A DNA stretch of 64,000 nucleotides from Liolophura sinensis. Its lineage: Eukaryota; Mollusca; Polyplacophora; Chitonida; Chitonidae. Below, piece after piece: positions 36,428-45,400 of the stretch (its first letter is position 1; each line of letters opens with the position of its first letter). The notes under the pieces are model-generated. The model made no database searches. It had not been told where the DNA came from and saw only the letters and a list, made by a program, of their open reading frames with translations. Position numbers and translations under genes: made by a program. The stretch covers positions 6,383,924-6,447,923 of the forward strand of contig NC_088306.1 in the NCBI RefSeq assembly GCF_032854445.1, given 5' to 3'.

Positions 36428-36835
36428 ACACCAGCCTGTTTTTGAATTCATCTCCACTGGGAGTCTTGTTGCATTGCCTTGGGGTTAGATGAATCTCACT
36501 AACCTTAATTATCCGCTGGATCACCATCGCATCCTCCCCTCGCCTTTCTCGTGTCAGTTAATATTAGAGTTTTTAACCTCAGAAGGTAAGCCCCTTGGGA
36601 AGTACGCACCAGATTTGTTATGGGCACTGCAGTCGGTAGTTCTGGTGATGACAAACTCCGATATCTCATGTGGAAAGTCTTAGGCGAGAAATAAACAGAC
36701 TGCTGCTAGGCCCAATTCCATATCCCAAAACACCTAAATCATTTGAGCGTCTCGACAAGCTGCCATGGAGTTTACAGAGCGTATCTGAGTTAACCAATGT
36801 TAACTCAGGCCATGCTGGTGGCTTAGCGGGACTTC
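36428..36835 (+). repeat. Segmental block G, copy 2 (partner 25989-26400)
   Basis: CACCAGCCTGTTTTTGAATT, CATCTCCACTGGGAGTCTTG, CCCCTTGGGAAGTACGCACC and CTGCTGCTAGGCCCAATTCC match the first copy in order. Confidence 0.7.
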
Positions 36836-36894
36836 AACCAATATTCACACCGTGTACACCACACCATAGTCTATTTTTTTAGAGAGTTACCTAT

Positions 36895-37560
36895 ATTCAG
36901 CTTTCTGTAAAATCAGTCATACTAGCTACAAAAATTGCCTTAGTCACTCACACGTAACAACACAAAATGTACACATTGATACATCGTACGTTTATATTAT
37001 TGCAAAGAAAATGCAGTTGGAGTAATTATTTTAATTGATAGTGTTAATCTCCATCAGCCTTGTTTCGACAACAAGAACTCATTGCCTCGGGTAACGTGAC
37101 ACTTATTCAGAAACAAGTGGAATGCTGGGCAATGGATTCTAGGCGAATGAATGAAATCAGTATTCAAATCGTGTATTGTGCTACAATATCGGTTGTCGAA
37201 GATAAAAGCTGATACTAAAACCTGTAAATAATTTCAAACATGGCGGCGTCAGGAACATTTAAAGTAAAGTTGATAGGAGCGAAGGTAACTGGTGTCACTT
37301 TCCTTCAAAACATACCAGACAACTCCCATTGCCCAATATGCCACTTGTTTTTGAATAAATGTGACTTCATCGGAGGCAATGAGCTCTAGTCATTGAAACT
37401 GTGCTTAGAAAGTCTTCTAACTTCATTTTCTATGCAAGGATATAAGTTTTCAACACACGGATATGTAGAGCTTTGATCTTTCGCGTCGCCGACTAAAAAC
37501 AATTTTCTGTAGCCGGTGTAGTTGATTTTACAGAGAACAGAGTACAGACAACTCGCTAAG
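36895..37560 (+). repeat. Duplicated segment D, copy 2 (partner 9166-9900)
   Basis: CTGTAAAATCAGTCATACTA, CAAGAACTCATTGCCTCGGG, GGTAACTGGTGTCAC, TCTTCTAACTTCATTTTCTA and GTTGATTTTACAGAGA follow the 9-kb copy. AGTATTCAAATCGTGTA near 37161 also resembles repeat F near 50.06 kb, so the block is composite. Confidence 0.5.
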
Positions 37561-37584
37561 ATTAATTGACTATAGTATACAAGT

Positions 37585-37800
37585 TGTCCATGATAAAACA
37601 TGTTTCTCAGTTGCGCTTTCATTGCAACTGTTCATATATCAAGACTATTTCACCTGTGTGTTTTAGGGTTACGGTTGGTGCAACCTTAGACCAACATAAG
37701 TCATAGACGCACATAGTTAAACGGTATCATTGCATCACTATCACCATATGGGAACACATCCAACCGATATGATTTTCTACACTGATAAATCGAAACCAGC
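37585..37800 (-). repeat. Repeat F-like fragment
   Basis: TTCTCAGTTGCGCTTTCATT followed by GCAACTGTTCATATATC matches ATCTCAGTCGCGCTTTAATT and GCAACTGTTCATAAAG in the long F copy at 57.2 kb. The rest is diverged. Confidence 0.5.
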
Positions 37801-37805
37801 GAAAT

Positions 37806-37877
37806 ACTGGCTCTAGTGAGACTCAAACTCATCACATAAAGTGCATAGCCACAACGCTCTGTTAACTGAGCTATCGT
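37806..37877 (-). other. tRNA-like sequence, not an intact tRNA
   Basis: The minus strand reads GATAGCTCAGTTAACAGAGC (A-box-like) and, 30 bases later, GAGTTTGAGTCTCACTAG (B-box-like). The acceptor ends do not pair, so it is more likely a tRNA pseudogene or the head of another SINE. Confidence 0.35.
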
Positions 37878-37947
37878 GTAAAATTTTAATGGCTCGAGCG
37901 GTGGGTCAATGTACCCAAACTATATTTCGCCGATCTGTATTTATCAG

Positions 37948-38132
37948 TTCAAGTCCAGCTCATGCTGGCTTCCTCTATGGCCGTATGTGGGAAGGTCTCC
38001 CAGCAACCTGCAGATGGTCGTGGGTTTCCCCCATGCTCTGCCCGGTTTCCACCCATCATAATGCTGGCCGCCGTCGTATAAGTGAAATATTCTTGAATAC
38101 GGTGTAAAACACCAATCAAATAAATAAATAAA
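37948..38132 (+). mobile_element. SINE-1, 5'-truncated, with 14-bp target duplication
   Basis: Starts at the B-box (TTCAAGTCCAGCTCATGCTG) and runs to a clean (TAAA)n tail. Flanked by TCTGTATTTATCAG (37934-37947) and TCTGGATTTATCAG (38133-38146), 13 of 14 matching. The body is near consensus, so the insertion is fairly young. Confidence 0.92.
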
Positions 38133-38146
38133 TCTGGATTTATCAG

Positions 38147-38660
38147 AGTGGGAAATCAATTCTATTATAGAATCAGAATATATATGTTTAAAAATATCAG
38201 GGAAAATAATTTATTACGGCTTCAGCCACACCTAGATTTACGACTGACCAAGACAACCTCCGACTGAACAATCGCAAGTAACTGACGTAAAACGCAGAAG
38301 GATCGCACAACAATTCGAGACGATCTTGGCGATCTTGCCGATAGGAAGACGGCCGAAGACTCATACAAAATCACGTACAATGTACATAATCATGACTAAT
38401 CCTAAATATTCGTGTATTGACTTAACGGGCCCCGTACGAGCATCGCAAACGATCTCCATGACTCGTTTGCACATTTTCCCACAGAGCGCCTTTGTTTTCA
38501 TACAATCGCGTGACTACCGCGGATAAATTGGGAGTTCCGAAAGTCCAAGGGTCAGTTTGGGAGCCAATTTCCTCTGGCATCTCGATTTGCCAGATTTCTT
38601 TGAATGGATATCATTTACGGTTTATATATATTTCATGTCTGTGTCTATAAGAATCTTTCA
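38147..38660. other. Gene-free stretch
   Basis: Nothing recognised. Confidence 0.45.
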
Positions 38661-38753
38661 TGGCATGGGGCTAGATGGAATCGCCACTCATATTGACACA
38701 CACTCGCAACATAGTGGATAAAGGAGAAAGGCATATAGGCTGTTCCCCGTTAT

Positions 38754-38788
38754 ATATCTCCTGTCATCTGGAAAAACCTAGTAAGTCA
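38754..38788 (+). repeat. Left terminal inverted repeat
   Basis: Pairs with 40568-40602 at 33 of 35 positions. It includes one copy of the 19-bp motif at 38770-38788. Confidence 0.88.
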
Positions 38789-38821
38789 AATTTTGGTGAA
38801 AAATGAGTTAGGCCCACAACT

Positions 38822-39102
38822 GGACTTGCTATGTTTTTCTCTTTCATTTCATCCAGGTAAAGTGTGTGAAAGTCCCTCCTGTTGAGAATTTTTGATCTTG
38901 AAGAACCTAGTAAGTCAATATCATGTGGAAAAATACCACATAGTCATCTGGGAAAACCTAGTAACTCGTCTTGCTAGGTTTTTCCAGATCAATGTACGAC
39001 TACATGTCACTTACTAGGTTCTACAAGATCAAAAGCTCTCAACAGGAATCGCTTTCACACTCTTTACCTGGATCAATTGAAAGGGAAAAACATAGCAAGT
39101 CA
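38822..39102. repeat. Nested palindrome in the transposon left subterminal region
   Basis: Outer arms of about 90 bases (38822-38914 and 39009-39102) are imperfect reverse complements. For example GGACTTGCTATGTTTTTCTC pairs with GGGAAAAACATAGCAAGTCA, and ATCCAGGTAAAGTGTGTGAA pairs with TTCACACTCTTTACCTGGAT-type sequence. Inside, arms of 19 bases (38946-38964 and 38971-38989) form a second hairpin around a 6-base loop. Five of the 19-bp motif copies sit on these arms and a sixth straddles the right edge. Confidence 0.8.
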
Positions 39103-39152
39103 AATTATTTCTCATATGAGTTAAACCAATCACATTACCTAATTCTGGTCAT

Positions 39153-40103
39153 GTGATCACAACAAATTGGACAACTTTTTTAAAGACAATTCAGTCAGGA
39201 TGTTCTCACGTTTTCTGTACCCATTATCGAGAAGACCACGATGGTGCTGTTGATAAGGAAAACGCCAGTATATTTACTGTAGATATGCAAAAGGTTATCC
39301 TCCTTCCCAAAATGACCATCAAAGAACATTTCTTTGTTAGCAGATTAGTTGTCTTCAATGAGACATTTGCATCAGTAAAAGAAGACGGTGACTTTGTTAT
39401 TTTGTGGCATGAGGCTATCAGGGGTAGATTAGGAGTTGACATTGCCTCCACGTATATAAAGTGTTTGTGCCTTTGTGAGACAGATTTTGTGATATTCTGG
39501 GCAGACAACTGCACGGGACAAAACAAAAACTGGGTCCCTTACACGGTGTTGTGTTGGTGTGTCAATCAACCCTGGGGCCCACAAAGTATCACAATGAAGT
39601 ATTTTGAAAGGGGACACACTTTTATGCGTGCAGACAGCGTCCATGGCTGCATTGGAAGGAAAATGAAGAAATGTCCCGAGATTTGTAATTTCCAGGACTT
39701 CGTAGATTTGTGTGACAAATCGGGAACTAAGATCAAGCCAATCACAATGCAATACCATGACTTTTATGAATTTGAGGACGGTCACGGTAATAGAAAGTCC
39801 AAGAACGTAACGCTACCTCATCTCAGCTCCATACCAGTGGCAGAATTTCGTAAAGGTTCACGCGCAATGTGGTTTAAGGAGGGTTTTGAAGGAGACTACA
39901 TGTACCAGGAAGTTGACTTTCTTAAACCCAAGTTCAGACTGGACTTTACACCACCAACACAGAATGAACCAAGAGGAATTCCTAGCGTGAAACGCCAGAA
40001 TATTCTGAAACTGGCCGATTCATTCCCCGCTGCTAAGAGGAAATTCTGGCAGGAAATTCCAGTAAATGACAACAATGATGACCTTGTTGAACACTTTGGG
40101 TGA
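39153..40103 (+). CDS. Transposase-like protein with DNC-GQNKN motif (DUF7869-like), 5' end uncertain
   Basis: An intact frame of 316 codons that stays open back to 39120. It begins at GTG here. The first ATG in frame is codon 45 (39285), so the real protein either starts there or gains an upstream exon. Motifs: VDMQKVILLPK (43-53), then WHEAIRGRLGVDIAS (85-99), FWADNCTGQNKN (115-126), GHTFMRADSVHGCIGRKMKK (154-173) and a tail IPSVKRQNILKLADSFP (276-292). This order matches, from memory, a widespread uncharacterised animal and fungal family typed by DNC-GQNKN (Pfam DUF7869, not checked). D118, D161 and H164, with D44, are candidate catalytic acids or metal ligands. The N-terminal half typical of relatives is missing. 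Placement between inverted repeats argues for transposase function. That function is inferred. Confidence 0.8.
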   Translation: MITTNWTTFLKTIQSGCSHVFCTHYREDHDGAVDKENASIFTVDMQKVILLPKMTIKEHFFVSRLVVFNETFASVKEDGDFVILWHEAIRGRLGVDIASTYIKCLCLCETDFVIFWADNCTGQNKNWVPYTVLCWCVNQPWGPQSITMKYFERGHTFMRADSVHGCIGRKMKKCPEICNFQDFVDLCDKSGTKIKPITMQYHDFYEFEDGHGNRKSKNVTLPHLSSIPVAEFRKGSRAMWFKEGFEGDYMYQEVDFLKPKFRLDFTPPTQNEPRGIPSVKRQNILKLADSFPAAKRKFWQEIPVNDNNDDLVEHFG

Positions 40104-40137
40104 TTCCTAAATATGTAATCAAGCTGCAGTTGCTGCT

Positions 40138-40233
40138 ATTCCTCGAAAATGTCTCAGACTGGTAGATTTATTTACCACGGCTAAGATAAAATTCTGGCTG
40201 GAAATCACAGCAAATCATGATCTTGTTGATTAG
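40138..40233 (+). pseudogene. Decayed second copy of the transposase tail
   Basis: Just past the stop, a frame reads IPRKCLRLVDLF, TTAKIKFWLEI and then ANHDLVD before TAG. It parallels the real tail (IPSVKRQNILKLADSF, PAAKRKFWQEIPV, NDNNDDLVE). Spacing of about 158 bases points to a tandem duplication of the 3' end. It has no start of its own and is probably untranslated. Confidence 0.7.
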
Positions 40234-40567
40234 TTAAAACACTTGTTTTATGTATTCAAACTACACTTGGTGTTATTTCTCTGATAATTGTTCATGTGTT
40301 AGGCAATAAAGTGAAGTTATCACGCTGCTGTTGACATACTAGGCTTTTGTTGATAAAATGTTTTAGTTGAAGGATTGGTTAGATCAGGTAAAACATAGTA
40401 AGTCATTTTGTAACCAAATTAAACCAGTAACAATAATATACCTATGTGAGCTGAAAAGGCATCTAATTGTCTTGATCTAAAATGCCGAAATAAAATTTAT
40501 TTCATATTTTGCAGCTTAATCCTGAAACAAAACACGTTTCCTTTGTTTCCTCCAATTTGCATTCAAC

Positions 40568-40602
40568 TGACTAACTAGGTTTTTCCAGATTACAGGAGAT
40601 AT
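40568..40602 (-). repeat. Right terminal inverted repeat
   Basis: TGACTAACTAGGTTTTTCC, then AGATTACAGGAGATAT. It complements the left terminus with two mismatches. Confidence 0.88.
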
Positions 40603-40754
40603 CTACAGGCGATACGGTGTTGAAAACCATGCAGTAATATCATTTGTCATTAGACAATGACTGCAAAAGTCACGTGGTGACAAACCTTTGACAACGATAA
40701 TGCCCGTAAGCATGTACCGTGGAGGGGTTCAGCTGAAGTAGGCTATCTAGGCAC

Positions 40755-40883
40755 CTGGGACCGGTTTCATAAAGCTTGCGTAGCGTTAAGTTGCCCTTAG
40801 CTAAGTACACTTTATAATTCTACAACATACGTTGTCATGGTAGTTAAGAGCTTACTAAGCGATCTTCATGAAATCGGCACCAG
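40755..40883. mobile_element. Short MITE-like element with 20-bp inverted repeats
   Basis: CTGGGACCGGTTTCATAAAG (40755-40774) pairs with CTTCATGAAATCGGCACCAG (40864-40883), 16 of 20 positions. The inner region is also partly self-complementary (GTTAAG / CTTAAC-type). At 129 bases with no frame, it fits a MITE. I recall similar 'CCGGTTTCATAAAGC' repeats from marine invertebrates. Confidence 0.65.
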
Positions 40884-41180
40884 ACCGTTAGACAGGGTAA
40901 CAAGCATACCGATATCTAAAAAAAAAATCAATTATATACGCCTATTTCTTATAGTAAAAAAGATGTTGCAGCGTTGGATTGCACTAAGGAAAGTTTGATA
41001 GCAATGCAAAGCAAGGTCGTGTCGTGCTTTTCACGAAAAGATTTGTGACATGAATTTGCTTTTGATTGTTCAATGAGGGGTATCAACAGAAGCCGAGATA
41101 TTCGCAGTAATTTGATCACGTGCCATCACAGATAACAAACGTCAAAATGAATCAATGTAAGAAGAAACTACGAAACCATT
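40884..41180. other. Gene-free stretch
   Basis: Nothing recognised. Confidence 0.45.
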
Positions 41181-41184
41181 GTAG

Positions 41185-41917
41185 TGTTACGACCCAAACT
41201 GTCTGCATTACAAAAAGATGGCTTGTTCGAAATACACGACAGTTTAGCCGCACAAAAAAGTAACCAAAACCAGCAGATTTTATTTTACAACAATTTATTA
41301 CGTTTAACAAGAACAGATAAGTACTTAAGTTTAACAAGAAAGGATAGCAGTATCTATACAAATACTAAAGTACTTAGATGTACAACGGTGTCAAGTCCAA
41401 ACGAACGCATATATTGCACAATGCTGAAAACCACACAGGCATAAATGCAGAGAGGCAATATTCATAAGAGGGAAAATCCACACTATAACTGAGTGTATGA
41501 CGAAATATACACACAATTCCACAGACAGGGTCCGCACTGTGTACACAAGAGTACACATTAAATATACAAGTTCAGACTGAACAAGTGCTCGGTGGATATA
41601 TGATATAACAAAGCCAGAGGTTATAAAGACACCAAAATTCATCACAAAAGGCCTACCAAAGTAACACACAGCGAAAGCATTCAAAACTCTCAATAATTCT
41701 CCTTTCTCTTCCCCTTTTGACCTGCTTTCATAGGTCTTATATAGACTGGTGGAATTTTCTAGAATAAGAAATTCTTGAACACTTGTAAACAAACAGGCCC
41801 CGAACTGAGGGTATTCTGGAACATTCTAAGGCAGAGGCAGACAGCAGGCCCTGAACTCAGCATATGTAAACAGTGGCAAGCTAAATTTAGAAGCTGACAG
41901 CAGTTGTGCACATAACA
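41185..41917 (-). mobile_element. Solo LTR of an LTR retrotransposon
   Basis: 733 bases. On the minus strand it begins TGTTATGTGCACAACTG and ends GGGTCGTAACA, giving the TGTTA...TAACA terminal inverted repeat typical of LTRs. It is flanked by the 4-bp duplication GTAG (41181-41184 and 41918-41921). A TATA box CTATATAAG (41736-41744, minus) precedes two AATAAA signals (complement at 41294-41299 and 41279-41284) about 100 bases before the LTR end, so U3, R and U5 are all readable. No internal gag or pol lies beside it, which fits LTR-LTR recombination. The frames inside are not genes. Confidence 0.82.
41736..41744 (-). promoter_or_regulatory. LTR TATA box
   Basis: CTATATAAG on the minus strand inside the solo LTR, about 440-460 bases upstream of the AATAAA signals. 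Confidence 0.6.
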
Positions 41918-41921
41918 GTAG

Positions 41922-42295
41922 GAACAATCAAATGGGATTTCTCTAACACAATGGGAATGATGAGAAGAAGAAAATGTACGACAATGGCCTAGAAAGCCAA
42001 GAACATGAAGAAATTCAGCCTATGGAGACTGCTTTATCCTCGGCGTTAAACTGAATGAATAAGTAATGGCCACATTGGATGATACAGTCTTTAAGGAGTT
42101 TTCACAATAGGAAATATTTGTTTTCTGTTGTCAATCGCGCAATTTGCATCAGGGAAAAAGATAGGCACAAACAGCGTAGCGTTTAACAATCTATGTTTGA
42201 AAGAATACTAGAGAATGTGTTTTATTTTCTATTCCTTGTTTCTTGAGAACGGTGATGAGATACATGTAGTCTTTGTATGTGTACAATTCTTAATC
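41922..42295. other. Gene-free stretch
   Basis: Nothing recognised. Confidence 0.45.
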
Positions 42296-42299
42296 CTGC

Positions 42300-42425
42300 A
42301 ATGCACACAAAAGGACAGTAGTGCATGTAACAAACAACTCAAAGTCCTAGAATGGACACTGAAGGACGACACTACATGTAACAAACAACTCAAAATCCCG
42401 GAATGCTTACTGGCAGATGACAAGA
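42300..42425 (+). repeat. 51-bp tandem duplication, 2.4 copies
   Basis: The unit contains GCATGTAACAAACAACTCAA / ACATGTAACAAACAACTCAA. The period is 51 bases, a multiple of three, so the frame at 42215-42457 repeats the peptide CNKQLK. That frame starts with ATG but shows no domain. I leave it as a repeat, not a gene. Confidence 0.75.
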
Positions 42426-42429
42426 CGAC

Positions 42430-42865
42430 AAGAGTTCGCTGGATTGCAAAAAAGTGACAAAACAATAATTTACAGCCTGCAAAGAAAAAAAACGCCATTC
42501 TTCTGAACAATAATCTAACGCAACAAGGAAAGTTTGAAGTCAGATGTTAAGACTTATCAAAGGTTTTGCTCCTTATCAGACCTTCGCGATATGCACAGCA
42601 TTTGGGGAAGATGGGGAAACTCTGCAAGGCGAGGACAGTGATAAGTTGTACGGAGTTGACGTTAGCCGAAGTTTCTCACGCTTGCAAACAACAGACAGAA
42701 GAAAACGTCTCACCCTGGGGTTCAAGCCATAAATTCAAGGCAAATGGACTTGGACATGCAATCTACTGACATATCCATCACCCCACAATACAAAGTGCCC
42801 ATTTTTTTTTCAGCTAAAGCTCGCATCTAAACCAGCTGCTTACCGGGTCTTTTGCTTATTTCCTA
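42430..42865. other. Gene-free stretch
   Basis: Nothing recognised. Confidence 0.45.
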
Positions 42866-42869
42866 CAGC

Positions 42870-43010
42870 ATCTCAGTCGGCCATTTGATCATTCTTTGCA
42901 CCATAAAACGCCGACTTTTCCAAGAAAGATTATCATCTATATCACTAGGTTACCAAAACACTGACAAACATACACCCTTCCACGAAAGTACAGTGACGGT
43001 CATGTGCTCG
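42870..43010 (+). repeat. Segmental block I, copy 2
   Basis: Partner of 28055-28240 in the same orientation (see that entry for matched strings). Confidence 0.5.
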
Positions 43011-43620
43011 TTTTCAATAGCATTAAAGGCTTGGAACTCCAAAAAAGTATGATATATAACTTAACAATTATCTTCAATTGCTCGCTGAATGCGGAATGAA
43101 ACACCCTACTCCGTGAAAGTGTATGTGTAGTGCACAAGATGTGTACAGCATGAACACACTAATTCTAACAAATTTATACAGAAGTACATGTGCACAAAAC
43201 GGTACACCTTATAAAATTAGAGCGAAAACTGCATTAAAAAAGGAAGTGTACTTTTTTTAGGATAACTTCGTTCATGTGGACCTTCTTGGCTCAGCACACT
43301 ACCATTTTCGTTTGACGAGCCTATATAATTCCATCGCAGTGTCACTCAGTGTTAACCGAGAGCTGAAATCATTCAATTTTGTCTTTCTTTAGCAAAACGC
43401 ATTTAGTCTGAAGTGAACACAAACTTATCGGTTTGCTCCACATGCATTTGTACAGAATTATTAGCTAGATCGTTCACGTTTTAATTTTGAGTTTACATTT
43501 AGGATAATCATGCATGAAAGTTTCAAATGGTTACTTTAACCTCTTGCCTGTGATTGTCTTAAAGGCGTCATGTTTATGAAGATACACGTGGGCGTCAAGT
43601 TTCAGGGTAACGTAAAACGG
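43011..43620. other. Gene-free stretch
   Basis: Nothing recognised. Confidence 0.45.
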
Positions 43621-43624
43621 GACA

Positions 43625-43870
43625 AAATGTAGGTCTTACCATAGGTTCCCCAGTATCTTAGCAACACGCAATGATAATGGACTTTACACACTACATCAGC
43701 ATATGTATGGTTTTATACTTTTAGCTTATTATTTTCCCGGAGATAATAGTCAACTTACTGAAGAAATAAAAAGAGTTACCAATTCGCCACATGTATGCAC
43801 TAATGGTTATTGCAAATTTGTGAAATCACCTTGGCATGTATATGCAAAAGTTGCATGTAGCCGATCAGGT
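43625..43870 (+). repeat. Segmental block J, copy 2
   Basis: Partner of 29095-29310. The part ATGGTTATTGCAAATTTGTG, AAATCACCTTGGCATGTATA and GTAGCCGATCAGGTGGCTTT is almost identical to 47.40-47.48 kb. Confidence 0.75.
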
Positions 43871-44039
43871 GGCTTTGGATAAATTGTTTTAGGTTAATCG
43901 GACAGAACTACTTTTCGGTTCTTCAAACAATTCGAAGTGGGGTGTTTCCTGTTTTGAGTAGATGTAAAAAAAAAAGAAACAATTCTGGCTGTTAGGTAGT
44001 AACTGCCAATAGAAGAAAGGCCTTCACTCAAATGTTTCT

Positions 44040-45400
44040 CCTACAATTAACCCTACAGAATATTTCACGTGGTCTTCCGTCTTAGCGTCGGATACAAATC
44101 TTCAGGGAAAATCGACAGTGCGCTCTTTCGGGCTCAGTCATTTACCAACTCGCCTTGAGCAACGAGGGAACGCGTTCCAGACGACATGTCCCTAACATGG
44201 CTGTCCTTACATCAGAATGTATCGATTCTACTGGGTTTTGTTCAACTGTACGCCTTATAAGCATTGTAAAGCACTCATCTGTTCAGCAACAATACTTCCC
44301 TCAATCCATCAAAAAATCGCCGTCTGCTTGCGTTTGCTCGCTTACGCTTACTCATATGAATATACAAGACGCAGTTTTCCCCATCCATGAACACCTTAGC
44401 TATTCCCCCCAGGACTATCCTTTTATTACCGACAGGCAAAACACACGATCACATAAGCCAGTTATGAAGGACTTTAGCATTCGCCGGTTCACAGTTTCAG
44501 GGAGGATGAGCAGAGATGGCGTCTGTCAAACGTTTTATCCCAGCATCCAAAGGGGCATAAATCATTCGTCAGTGGTATGCAGGTATTCGAAAATAATGGG
44601 CGTGCACAACAGCTACAAAGTCTCGCTGTCGTCGCTGCTCTCGTTTTTCTCTCTATGCTGTACGTCTTAATTATATGGCCTATGCTACCTATAATACATT
44701 CTTACATTTTTCCATTATCTATATTTGCTCGTAGTTCCAACAACCACCCCCCCCCCCCCCCTCACCCCCAACATTGTATGTTTACTGGAATTGTTTACGT
44801 TGCTGTGAAATTTCAGTTAGTAGTTGACTCGTAACGCAGCCCAGCAGTGACAGCTGGATTTCCGTGCCTGATAACAATGGCAAATCTGTTTTACCTAAAA
44901 CTATTCGAGTTCGGTACATACCATATTATCACAACGTCCCTCAAGCCTGTTTTCGACACTGATTGGCGTTATCACGCTGTCCCATCATCAATAATTGCAG
45001 GTTAAGGGGCTAAATTTCTGTTCGGGTTTCCCTAATGCAGGGCAAACCGTTTCAACCTGCACGATCAGGAAGATGTGCTGGGAAATTGTCTATTTCTGCC
45101 CTAGGATGGCGTCATATGCTAGAGGTATTTTTCTGTGGTAAGTGGTTTGTGTGGCCTCCAATGTACGGAAAGGCAACGACGAAATTGCAAACTCTTCTGG
45201 TAAATATGTAAAAATATCTTGTGGCAATATATTGCACGGCGCAATAAAATAGCTTTCAAAATACAAGATTCCTTAATTTTTCGTAGTTTTATGTGAAGAA
45301 TACTGTTTGTTTTATAGACCTGGATATGCGACATGAATACGGTGCAACCCAGGGATAAATTTCGCCAAGTGCATCTAAGTAGAGTAATATTGGCCTTTGT
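44040..45400 (+). repeat. Segmental blocks K and L, copy 2
   Basis: K part: GTCATTTACCAACTCGCCTT, TGTCCTTACATCAGAATGTA, CACATAAGCCAGTTATGAAG and TTGTTTACGTTGCTGTGAAA. L part: GTTTTCGACACTGATTGGCG, GAAATTGTCTATTTCTGCCC and GCAACGACGAAATTGCAAAC. A 171-codon frame at 44155-44670 is not kept in the partners at 30.96 and 45.84 kb, so it is most likely chance. Confidence 0.75.

Larger units (their letters stand above)
38754..40602 (+). mobile_element. DNA transposon with DNC-GQNKN transposase-like ORF
   Basis: An element of about 1.85 kb bounded by terminal inverted repeats of about 35 bp. The left end (38754-38788) reads ATATCTCCTGTCATCTGG then AAAAACCTAGTAAGTCA. The right end (40568-40602) is its complement with two mismatches. 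ATAT flanks both ends: it is either a 4-bp target duplication with termini CTCCTG...CAGGAG, or part of the inverted repeat. Inside lie about ten copies of the motif GGAAAAACCTAGTAAGTCA, a nested palindrome (38822-39102) and the open frame at 39153-40103. The host sequence on both sides resembles 26840-27165. I do not recognise the superfamily from its ends. Confidence 0.85.

Noticed and set aside
39224-39785. Two minus-strand frames of 100 and 118 codons
   Set aside because: They are antisense shadows of the transposase-like ORF.
41391-41792. Frame of 133 codons on the minus strand, rich in hydrophobic residues
   Set aside because: It lies wholly within the solo LTR, upstream of the poly-A signals, and has no recognisable gag or other domain.
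44155-44670. Open frame of 171 codons, one of the longest in the window
   Set aside because: It lies inside segmental blocks whose other copies (30.96 and 45.84 kb) do not keep the frame. It starts without ATG context support and has no domain features.
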